Under the pieces are notes generated by a model. That model was not told the origin of the DNA. It saw only the letters and a list, made by a program, of their open reading frames with translations, and ran no database searches. Made by a program: the position numbers and the translations under genes. Of a stretch of DNA of 64,000 nt, positions 1-10,135 are shown in pieces; the stretch's first letter is position 1; every line of letters starts with the position of its first letter. Source of the stretch: Struthidea cinerea (Eukaryota > Chordata > Aves > Passeriformes > Corcoracidae); NCBI GenBank assembly GCA_013397865.1, contig VZTI01005559.1:1565144-1629143 (forward strand), written 5' to 3'.

Positions 1-982
1 TTTTTTTTTTTTAATTTCTGGATGGGGAGGATAGAGAGGCCTTTATTTTTAGAGTGTTTCTTTCTCTGAGGGGGGAACTGCTGCACAGCAGCAGGGACTT
101 TTAGAGGTGACTGCAGACAGAAGGAGAAAGGCGGAGTGTGTGGGACAGGCAACCCAAATCTATGGCTTGTCTCAAAGTTAAACTTGCTTGTGTTTTTGTC
201 TGGATATAGACATAGATATAGATATATAGATACAGACATTGGTACATGAATGTGAGTATTCATATGCATACACACACATAGACTGGAGTGTGTGTGTGGA
301 TGAAGCGTAGATGTATTTTAAGCCTTTGGTTTATCAGCTGTGAGAGGAGAGTGAGGGATGAGTTGTTCCCGCAGAGGCACTTTCTCACAGTTGGGATCAG
401 GGTTTCTGGGTGTGGATCCCAGGCCTGGGCTGGTTCCCTGCATGGTGGTGCCATCCTCTCAAGTTCCCTGGCACCTGGGATATCAGTCTGTTCTGGCTTA
501 TAGATATGGTGCCGGTGCTTCCCCTCCCATGCCTCCCCCCAGACATTTCACTGCATGTCTTCAAAATAAAAGGGCACTTCCCCACACAAGTTTGGTGGCT
601 CTCCTCCACATTCCACTCCTCTGTGGGGTGCTGTGCCCAGGCAGAATGATCCATGTCTCTCTCCTTTCAGGTCCCCAACCCTCCTTATCCCTCTTGCTGT
701 AGGCCCTTCAGCACATGTCAGCGCCACACAATTGCAGAGATAGGGAGCAATATCCCAATTAATCAGGGGCCCCGACCCATCCCCACCCCCATCGATCAGG
801 GGTTCTGCGGTGTGCACGGCAATTGCTTTGCTTGCGCTTTAATTGAGCAGCCCCTGTCTCGTGGTCAGCTCTTCAGAGACCTTGGAGTCCCTTTCAGATT
901 TGGTGGTTCCTTCTCCTTTTCTCTCTTTTCCCCCTTTTTCCTTTCTTTCCTTTGTGTTTGTCTTCCTCCCTTCCCTCCCCAG
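1..982 (+). other. SOX10 5' flank or 5'-UTR intron, non-coding
   Basis: No coding region is supported here. The stretch opens with a T-run (1-12), has a GATA/TA-rich patch (about 205-235) and a short TG/AC patch (about 265-300). It ends in a very long pyrimidine tract (about 905-980) closing with CAG at 980-982, a strong splice acceptor just upstream of the SOX10 start codon. This implies that at least one non-coding 5' exon and the promoter lie left of the window. A group of AATTG/CAATT words at about 725-850 may be regulatory. Open frames here overlap on both strands and look like no known protein. Confidence 0.6.
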
Positions 983-1029
983 TGAGAAGAAGGACAGAGA
1001 GAAGGAAAAGGGAAGGCTCGAGAGCAACG
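983..1029 (+). other. SOX10: SOX10 5' UTR, portion joined to the first coding exon
   Basis: The sequence between the acceptor AG at 981-982 and the ATG at 1030 is the proximal 5' UTR. The context before the ATG (GCAACG) gives a purine at -3. In vertebrates SOX10 has one or more non-coding exons upstream of the coding exons. The acceptor position is read from the sequence; its use is inferred. Confidence 0.65.
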
Positions 1030-4000
1030 ATGGCTGACGACCAAGACCTCTCGGAGGTGGAGATGAGCCCAGTGGGCTCTGAAGACCACCACTGCCTCTC
1101 CCCAGGACCCTCCATGGCGTCAGACAACTCCCCGCACCTCACTGGCTCTGGGAATGGGGAGATGGGGAAGGTGAAGAAGGAACAGCATGACTCGGAGGCG
1201 GATGATGACAAGTTCCCGGTGTGCATCCGCGAGGCAGTCAGCCAGGTGCTGAGCGGCTATGACTGGACCCTGGTTCCCATGCCCGTCCGGGTCAATGGAA
1301 GTAACAAGAGCAAACCCCATGTCAAGCGGCCCATGAATGCCTTCATGGTCTGGGCGCAGGCTGCCCGGAGGAAATTGGCTGACCAGTACCCGCACCTGCA
1401 CAACGCCGAGCTCAGTAAGACCTTGGGGAAGCTCTGGAGGTAAGAGCGAGCGGTGGAGTGTGGGGTGTGAGGGCTGAGGTCCGGAGGTGTCCTCTAGAGG
1501 ACCGTGTGGTCATGTGGAAGGATGGAGACTTAGCAGGATGGAAGGGGTGTCTCTCGAGGGGACTTCTGTACGGTGAGCCCCCTCACAGGAGGCGCGGTCG
1601 TTGACTGGAGCAAGAGTGGTGGTTGGATGTGGTGAAGGCTTCCTCAGCAGAGCTCACCTCTGTCCTGGGCAGCACGGACCATATCTCTCACTAAGTTTCC
1701 CTGTTGTTCCTGGTGAGGACACTCTCATTCTGGTCCTCCCTGCCTGACTGCCTGGGGAGAACTTGTTTTCTTGGCTCACCCTCCCTGCTGGGCTGCGTTG
1801 TGCACTAGCAGCAAACTGGCTGAGCTCAAGACTTAAGAGCTAAGTCACAGGGAGCTGCCTCAAGCCTGTTTGAACTCAGATCCCAGCACTAACAGGGTTT
1901 CTTTTCTGGGCAGTGCCACAAAGCAAGAGGGAAACCAAGTTACAGCTGAGGAGGAAGGTCAGGGGAAAGGAGACAGGCAGTCAGAGCCCCACACCCGTCC
2001 TTCCTAGGATGGTCCCGGTTTTGGCAGGCCATGAAGGTGCAGTGAGATAGACAAGGAGAGACACAGGTGGAAACGGGGGCTGAGGCTTAGCAGAAAGGAA
2101 GAGACCTGCAACAGTCCCAGCCTTAGTAGGCTCTCTTGGAATATGCTGGCTCAAACGAGCCCCATCTTCCTTTGCACCCTGAGAGATGCCCTCCCTTCTC
2201 ACTAGCACACATACGCTTGTCCTTTGCCACCACCAGTTTGTGCACCTATTTTCACTTTGTCTTGGTGCAGATCCCGGGTCCTTTGCGCACCCTCCCCTTC
2301 TTCCTCAAGCAGATCCCTAGGCTGCCCTCATCGAGTGCAGCCAGCCCATGAGCGTGCAGAGAGCTGCCGTGCCCAAGCCAAACGTGTCGGGCTGGCTGTG
2401 CCGCTTCTATCCCATCGGACGCTCTCTGACGATGACCCCATCGACCTGTTACTTTCTGGCACAAGTCCCCAGCACAGTCCCCTGCCTCACGCCAACCAAC
2501 ACAAACCAAGACTCACGCAAACAGCCCTCTCATTCTCTCACACCCTGACGGCATTTCATAGAGGATGGCCTCAGTTTTGGGTGAGCCAAGACACATTTTT
2601 TGAAACAGATGCTTCACTTCTAAAACACTCTATAGCAGCTGATGGCAAGGTCTATTCATTCCTGCCTTCCAACCTCCTAGCTCGCAAAGAACCAACCCTT
2701 TGGGCATTAGATTCTCCCTCTGCTATCGTCAGCCTGTTTACCCTGACTCGTGAGTGTCTAGTGTAACCCCAGCAAAGGGATCCCTTTAGGAAGTCAAAGG
2801 CAGGCTGTTGATTGTGAATGTCTCATCTGATCCTCTTTCCTGCTTGGATCCCCTTCGCCTTCCCTTTACCACAGCACTTGCTTTCACCTGGGACTCTGCT
2901 ACCAGCCTCTGGACTGTGAAGCTGTGCTGGAAAGAGGGGATGTGTTGGGGGGACCCACCCTTTTTGTTCCCAAAATGTTGATTTCAAGTTATCACTCCTT
3001 TACTGCAAAATACTGCTAGATTTTAGAGCAATGGTGTCTCCCTCTATATTTCCTTGAAAATACAGCAGAGCAGTGAAACCTCCATAGGTATTGCACTCAG
3101 AGCACAGGGAGACATAGCTCCCAGCCTGTGTCCACAGTCATGCACCCAGCTGCCTCCCTGCTCCCAGGACATGGCTCCCGCTGCTGGCCGCATGGGACTC
3201 GGAACAGCGGGACACTGCCGCCAGACAATGGTCAAGGTCCCCGTGTGTTTCTTAGGGCACAATATAGCCCGGAAGCATGGCTCAGATGACAAGCTTGTGG
3301 GGTCAGGCCTGGGGTTGTTGTAAGCTGCTGAGTTTGCCACCTGGGTGCTTCTCTTGAATGTCTCCTCTCCTAGTGCAGGCTGAGGCTCTCTGAGCCGTGC
3401 CAACCTGTACAGAGACTGTACAACACAGCAAGCTGGGTTATGAGTACAGGCAGTGTCTGGCACCACATGTGTGTGTCTTTCTGTCAGGCTGGGGGGAAAT
3501 ATCAGCTAAAAAACTCGATGGGAGGTGGCCCAAAGGCTACCAGGACAGTAGCCCAAAGCCTTGCCTTCCACCCATGGTATGGCTGGGCTTCTTCCACTGA
3601 GGTTCCCACTGCCTTATCTACACTATCCCCCAGGTAAAGCTCCTACACATGGGTACAGCTGCAAGCAGACAGGATTTCTTCTGGATGGTTTAGCCTCAAA
3701 CTTTTGATGAGGGTCCCTGCAAAGGGCTCTGGCCCTACCCTCACAAGGTGGCCACCCAAACCCTACTGCCATGGTTTGTCACTTTGGAAAATATTGGCTG
3801 TTCTGAGCTTATACAGATAAAGGACATGTTAGACAGAGGTAAAGGCTGGTGAGCACAGGGAATCCCTGCAGACCACCATTAAACCAAGCATGTCCCCAGC
3901 AATCAGCACTGGGTGGGGATGGCAGAGGCTCAGAAACCTTGAGAGGCGTCTGCAAAATGGGATGCAGTGGCCCACGTTTGGTTTTTTTTTTAAGCCCGGA

Positions 4001-7000
4001 ATTTGCACTATGTCCTTCACAGGCACCAGCCCTCATTGGAAGGGGCTGCAGGATATGCCCAGATGGCCGTGTTACGCACCTGACCCCAAACACGGTGCCA
4101 GGGGGCTTATGGCCCCATCCACCTTCCCCAGCCTGTACCCACTTAGGGTGTGTGATGGGTGCAGGCAACAAACAGGACATACTAAAAAAGAAGGGGGAGC
4201 TTGACGGTCATGAAATCTGTCCTTGAATGCCTTCCTTCCGCAGGGCGGGATAGGGAGCAGCTCTCAAATGGAGGCTGGCTGCTGAAAATGTCGGCATGAC
4301 TCCCAGCCAAAATGCCAGCCAGCACCACCTCCAGGGCTGAAAACAAGGGAGGCACGGGAAGAAGGGGAGGAAGGCTTGGTAGGGAGGAGCAAGGGGCCCC
4401 GATGGAGGGATCTTTGCAGGAGGGTGGCAACACCCAGGGAATTGGTTCATGCCCGCAAAATCTAGGGCCATAGCTGCGTAGGAGGGCTGCTTTCTGCTCC
4501 CAGCCAGCCCTTGCCTTGCATCAGCCCCAATGCCCAAGCCCACCACCGCACTGACTCATTGGCAGCTGAGTCCCAGCCAGGGTCAGGCCTCTGGCTGCCG
4601 AGTCAGACGCCTGGCACGCGGAGCGGTGCAATGCCAGGTGGCACAAGGGGAGGCTGTGAGAGGCGAGCAAGAAGGTTTTAGCCCTTCTTTCTCCTCCCAG
4701 AGCACGGCGCTGGATGCTTGCCCCTCTCCCCTCGGCTCAGGGGTGAGCATTTGGTGTCGGGCTTCGATAAGCCCCATGAAGGGCTTTGCTCTGTGATCCG
4801 TAACTCCTCTGCCCGTGCGGGATTCCTTTGCATTATGGCCTGGGGAGCGTGGGGGGCAGGAGGGGGAGGGCAGGAAGCAAGTGAAATCCAAATCCCCCCA
4901 AATCTCCTGGCCTTTGCCTGCTCCCACCAGTTTCACTTTGCTAAAGCCGATTTGAATTCTGATCCCAGTGGGAGGGAGGAGGGAGCAGGCAGCCTTGGAG
5001 AGAAGGCAAAGATGTGGGGAGTGGACTTGCCTCTGTCCTGCTGGTGGCACTGCCCATGGGCTGCTGTCAAGGGGAGAGGAGGTGAGGCACTTGAGCATGA
5101 GCTCAGAGGGCAGAGATCTGACACCTGTGTAGCCTCCAATGGCTCTGTTTCACACCATCCACAAGAAGGTTCTCGGAGGCTGAGCTTTGCAGGTTTTGCC
5201 TCTATTCTCCAAATCCCACGTTCTGCAAGGATGAAGGTTTTGCCAAGGCAAGGTTGCTCCCAGTCCACAAGGCCTACGAGGGTTGGCCCTTGGAGGGCCG
5301 TCTGGAGCTGCACAGGCTGAGGGATTAGAGCCCTCCGGGACGTGTGAGCGTGGTATACAGTGGTGGGAGGGAGACAGGAAAGCTGGTGTTGGATTCATGG
5401 TGGCTCAGTTGCTTTAATCTCCAGGATTAAGGCAGTGGAGGAATGTGGTGTGTGGCCACGACCTGCTCAGGCTGACTGGAGTGAACCCAGGTCAGCACCA
5501 TGACGGGCTCCAGTCCATGCCACACACCTTCTGTCTGCCAGCCGAGGGGATGCACAAGGACCAGGGGGGAAGGGGGTGTTTAGGGACCAACCCATTTCTT
5601 GCTGGTGACCCCTCTGATCGCCCACCAGATTTACCTGGGTATTCCTTGAGCCATGCCTCCTCTTCATTTTTTCAGGTCAGTTCAGGCCTTTGTATCTTCC
5701 CCAGAGCCTACAGCTTAACAGGATTGGTCACATTTTAGTGCTAAAGGCTTTGGGGGTGCCCAGGTGCTGGCACAGTCCCATCTCCATGTAGTTCTTTTGT
5801 TGGAGAGAAAAAGGTGTGGACGTAACATAAATGGAATTTTTTTTTTGCTGTTTGTGAGCCCTGCTATTCCTAATGGCTGTTCAGAGCTCCCAGTCATGAG
5901 AAGACTGGTCCCTTCTGAGAGCACTGGTTTTTGGTTGGAGGCAGGATGACCTTGAGTCACAAGAATATGAGGAGGAAAATCATAAAATGAAATTGAAGTG
6001 CTTCCAGCTGAAATGCTGCAAAAGGATTGAGCAATGAGTTTGATTTTATCTTCAAGTGCTCTGAGGCATCCTGCCTGTTCATTTCACCATTTCCTCAGAG
6101 AGCCTTAACTAGAGCAGCCCATGATCTGGCAGGAATACAGAAAAGGAGCTTACATTTCTGCAGTGCCTTTCATCCAGAGACCAAGGCTCATCTACTTCTA
6201 CAAAGCTAGCAAAATAGTAGCTAAATATTTTACAGCTGCTTGGCCAAGTTCAAGAAAGGCTGGTCCTTTGTGCTTCAGCCTTTTGCATTATCCATGTCTG
6301 AGGTGAGCAGGAGCTCCAGGAATAGTAGAACACACTGTTTCTGCCCCTTCCAAATTTTCTTAAATTCCCTTTTCAGATATTGCAAGATGATTAAAGGTTA
6401 CTTTACGTGGTTACTATGGAGCCAATATAAATTGCTGCTATAGGTGCTCCATAGAGCCTCAAACTAAGAGCAGAGCCTATAGAAGGAGGGAGGTTAACCT
6501 GGAACAAATACAGTCAGAGGAAGAGCAAGAGACATGGGGCAGGCAGCACTACAGGTGGTAAGGGTGTGCCACCCTACCTTTGTCCAAAGGACAATTCCAA
6601 CTGCCCTTAATTTGCCCAAAGTTTTTAAAAGCAGCTCATCCAACCTTATTTAACACAGCTACAAAAGGCTGCACTTTGCCCTTTGGCAATGGAAGAGAGG
6701 GTAAGTTGGATTTTCTGAGGTGAGAAGCATCACACAGGTGGGGAAGGGGGACCCAGCACTGGCACCAACCAGTGTCAAGGCTTAATGACTAACGAGAAGA
6801 AGGAAAGCATTGCTGTCTCCACGGAAACACTCCAAGTTCTTCCTGTTGTTCTGGGAAGTACCCTCCACGAGGCAACACCCTGGCATTTGGATTTACACAC
6901 CATGTCCCACAATACTGAGCATAGGTGTTTTTTTCTGATGGACCTGCCCCACTTCTTTCCCTCTTCTCTTCTTTCCCACCTTGGTCTCTGCAGGTTACTG

Positions 7001-8362
7001 AATGAAAGCGACAAGCGGCCCTTTATCGAAGAGGCGGAGCGGCTGAGGATGCAGCACAAGAAGGACCATCCCGATTACAAGTACCAGCCCCGCCGCCGGA
7101 AAAATGGCAAGGCCACACAGGGCGAGGGTGAAGGCCAGGTAGAGGGGGAGGCTGGTGGGGCTGCTGCCATCCAGGCCCACTACAAGAACGCCCACCTGGA
7201 TCACAGGCATCCCGGTGAAGGGTCGCCCATGTCCGACAGTCATCCAGAACACTCCTCAGGTGAGTCCTGGGTCTCAGTGAATCTCTTGGCAGGCTACAGC
7301 CAAGTCAGAGGCTCAGAAAAGGCAAGTCATCGTGGTGAAAGCCTTAGTGATGGGGCTCAAACCTTGCTCATGACCCAGCAAACTGCTGGTGTCAGCAGTA
7401 CAGGGATGTGTCTGAGTTTCATAGGCATTTGCATTCCTCTAGTCAGGCAAGGTATCGTTGCATCCTCCCTTTTTTCCACAAAAAGATTTGGTTTTGGCTA
7501 ATTCTTTTGTCCTCCACTAAAGCCTCCAGCTAGACAGCTTCTGGCATACTGGGAAGAACAGAGCTGGGTTGTGTACAGAGCCACTCATAAAGCTGGAATT
7601 CACCTTTTCTCTCTTTTTCCTCCTCAAAATATTCTTCACTTTGCAGGTCAGAGCCATGGGCCCCCCACACCTCCTACCACCCCCAAGACCGAGCTGCAGG
7701 CAGGCAAAGCTGATTCCAAACGAGAAGGGCGTTCCCTGGGGGAAGGGGGAAAGCCACACATTGACTTTGGCAATGTGGACATTGGGGAGATCAGCCATGA
7801 GGTGATGTCCAACATGGAGACCTTCGATGTCAATGAATTCGACCAATACCTGCCGCCCAATGGACACGCCGGCCACCCAGGCCACGTCGGGGGCTATGCA
7901 GCAGCGGCCGCTGCTGGCTATGGCCTCGGGAGCGCCCTGGCTGCAGCCAGTGGACACTCTGCCTGGATCTCCAAGCAGCATGGAGTCTCCTTGTCCACTG
8001 CCACCTCATCAGTGGTGGACTCAAAAGCCCAGGTGAAAACGGAGGGGTCCGCCCCTGGAGGCCACTACACTGACCAGCCCTCCACCTCCCAGATAGCTTA
8101 CACATCCCTGAGTCTGCCCCACTACGGCTCGGCCTTCCCCTCCATCTCCAGGCCACAGTTTGACTACCCGGACCACCAGCCCTCGGGACCCTACTACAGC
8201 CATTCCACCCAAGCCTCTGGCCTCTACTCTGCCTTCTCCTATATGGGACCTTCCCAACGTCCCCTTTACACTGCCATCTCTGACCCTGCACCCTCCGTGC
8301 CACAGTCCCATAGCCCCACACATTGGGAACAGCCTGTGTACACAACTCTCTCCAGACCGTAG
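1030..8362 (+). CDS. SOX10: SOX10, SRY-box transcription factor 10
   Basis: SoxE transcription factor acting in the nucleus, required for neural crest, melanocyte and glial development. Coding exons are 1030-1439, 6994-7259 and 7647-8362; all introns are GT-AG. They total 463 residues, against 466 in human. Domains: SoxE dimerisation region about residues 58-90 (DDDKFPVCIREAVSQVLSGY); HMG box about 98-166, opening VKRPMNAFMVWAQ and split by intron 1 at Arg137; basic tail PRRRK at 169-173; K2-type middle region in exon 3; and the conserved C-terminal transactivation end PTHWEQPVYTTLSRP. Sumoylation-type motifs VKKE and VKTE are present. The N-terminus lacks part of the Gly-rich stretch of mammals, and a run of six alanines sits in the exon 3 PNGHAGH region. 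Intron 1 is 5.55 kb; intron 2 (387 bp) holds nothing notable. SOX9 and SOX8 are excluded by the overall match and the POLR2F synteny. Confidence 0.98.
1440..6993 (+). other. SOX10 intron 1, with candidate enhancer sequence
   Basis: This intron splits the HMG box between the donor at 1440 and the acceptor at 6992-6993. I see no exon inside it. Two stretches look regulatory: about 4540-5000, with clustered AP-1-like and E-box motifs, and about 6000-6300, with a SOX-type CCTTTGT followed by a near-octamer. Long open frames at 2224-2766 and 4718-5320 (+) lack homology, good splice boundaries and strand specificity, so I treat them as chance. SOX10 is known to be controlled by several distal and intragenic conserved elements, so enhancer content here is plausible but not shown. 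Confidence 0.5.
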
Positions 8363-10130
8363 GGAATGGGGGACAGTGACCGAAGCAGCGACGGAATGGC
8401 TCCGAAGAATCAGCACAGGCAGAAGAGCCTCCGAACTCCAAGGTCACTCAGTGCCATCCAGCCACCAGAACCCACCAAGTATACAGAAGTGCCTTTCTTG
8501 ATCCCAGCTCTTGCTGGCACACCCACCTAGAAGAAGGTTTATCGTCCTTTCGCCCTTTACCAATTTCACACAGGCCATGTGACTGGCTTGCGACGCCTTA
8601 TTGGCCTTCTAGATGAGGAGGATTCTAGACATGGAGTGACTGGTCTGTGGTGGGTTTCATTGTGCGCACCCTGGACTGTACGATGAGAGAGACCATCCTT
8701 TCCTTCCCCTCCCCACACTGCTCCAGGGAGTTTGCAAGTGTTTCCAACAGGCCACAATGGCCAACACTTTGTCACCTGCTGCAGGTGAAGGGCGGCCGCT
8801 CGGCCTCGGCGGATGTGTCATGGGAGGAGCAGTAGGGAGGATGGCATGGCCGGCTTCCTTGCAATCAGCATCGTGCAGCAGTCCTGCCTAAGATTCACAC
8901 ATGCATGAATCTTGAACCCCTTGGAAGACCAACCTACGCTTGCTTCCCTGCTGATTTCCACAGCTGCACCCTAGCTTTTCTCCCCACCTCCTCCCTCCGT
9001 CCTATCTCTGTTTAATCCCACACTCTTCCCAGCATGGAGATTTGAAGGCTTGCCTGAACAGTACAGGGGATTTGGGAACAGCACTGTCAGTCACAGCATG
9101 ACTCGTATCACAGCCTGTGTGCACATACATGCACGTTCATGTATGAAGGTGGAGGAGAGGTGGGGAAGGACCAATGAATCATTACGGTGCTATGGGTGAA
9201 TCCTCCTTTCTTAAAACTACTCTGTATCATTCATTTATGTCTGGCATTTCTGGCCTCTCAGTCTCTTCTAATCTCTTCAGAACCCCAAACAACCTCTGAG
9301 CAAACCCGGTCCTTGCTCTTCCATGTCTGACAGTGCCTGCATGAAATGAAGAGGTACCAAGAAAGCTACTGTGCACTTGCCAACACCCCAAGTACTCTTT
9401 GAGTTGATTCCAGTACTCTGAGCTCCCACTCCAAACCCAGGCTGAACTCATTCGTTCATCATGTCTCCCAGCCAGCCAACACCTCCCTCCCATCTATGCT
9501 GAGAATGGAAAGATACTCCTGTGGCTTTAAGCAAGGTAGATACAGACTTGATCTTGGATAATGAAAGAAAAGAAGCCTACCTAGGTGCAAAGCAATCTTC
9601 TTTGCCTCTGGGTTTCAAACTGGAAGCAACCAGCTCTTAGACATCAACCTCTTTTTTCAGCCCAACATCTGAGGACAGTCTGCTTGCTTCTCCTTTGTCA
9701 CCTCCAGGACTGGGGTGGTTTGTCATGCCAGGGAGTGAACTGGCACAAAAATTGCTGCAGGAAAAGATGATTCCTGGCAACTGATTGCAGAGACATGCTG
9801 CGGGACTTTCCAATGCATACTCCAGTCTAGAAAGAGACTTTAACCAAATGTGGACTGTGATGGGTGCTGCTGTATCCCTCTGCTGATATGACGGTCAGAT
9901 GCCCTTCCTGCCTCCCTTAGCTACAGATGACTTATCCTTGTGGTGTCTGAAAAGATCATGTAGAATGTTTGCTCCCTGTACGCATGTAACCTCCTCCAGC
10001 CATGTCCCCTTATTTATGCAAGTAGCACCTTCCTCCCCCACCTCCCTTTCCTCAGTCTCTGTGCCATCCTAGCACCATTAACTCTGCATTAAACATATGG
10101 AATAATAAACTTAAAAGTTTCATTTTCGCA
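8363..10130 (+). other. SOX10: SOX10 3' UTR
   Basis: Sequence from the TAG at 8360-8362 to the poly(A) signals, about 1.75 kb. A long SOX10 3' UTR is normal. A small CpG-rich island with a NotI-type site (8792-8799) and a near-palindromic E-box pair (8773-8787) lies within it. Short open frames, for example 9585-9770, have no recognisable product. The exact cleavage site is inferred. Confidence 0.8.
10088..10109 (+). terminator. SOX10: SOX10 poly(A) signals
   Basis: ATTAAA at 10088-10093 is followed by AATAAA at 10104-10109, with a T/TG-rich stretch about 15-40 bases downstream. This is the expected arrangement for 3' end formation of a plus-strand transcript. Confidence 0.75.
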
Positions 10131-10135
10131 TGTCT

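Noticed and set aside
2224..2766. 180-codon open frame in SOX10 intron 1 (+)
   Set aside because: No recognisable domain, no matching splice sites at its ends, and biased composition. It lies in an intron and I judge it a chance frame.
4718..5320. 200-codon open frame (+), opposed by 171 codons on the minus strand
   Set aside because: Both strands are open at once, pointing to base composition; there is no start context or splice support. Kept only as a possible regulatory region.
8792..8799. NotI-type site as a sign of vector contamination
   Set aside because: The flanks run smoothly into normal SOX10 3' UTR and no adaptor sequence is recognisable.
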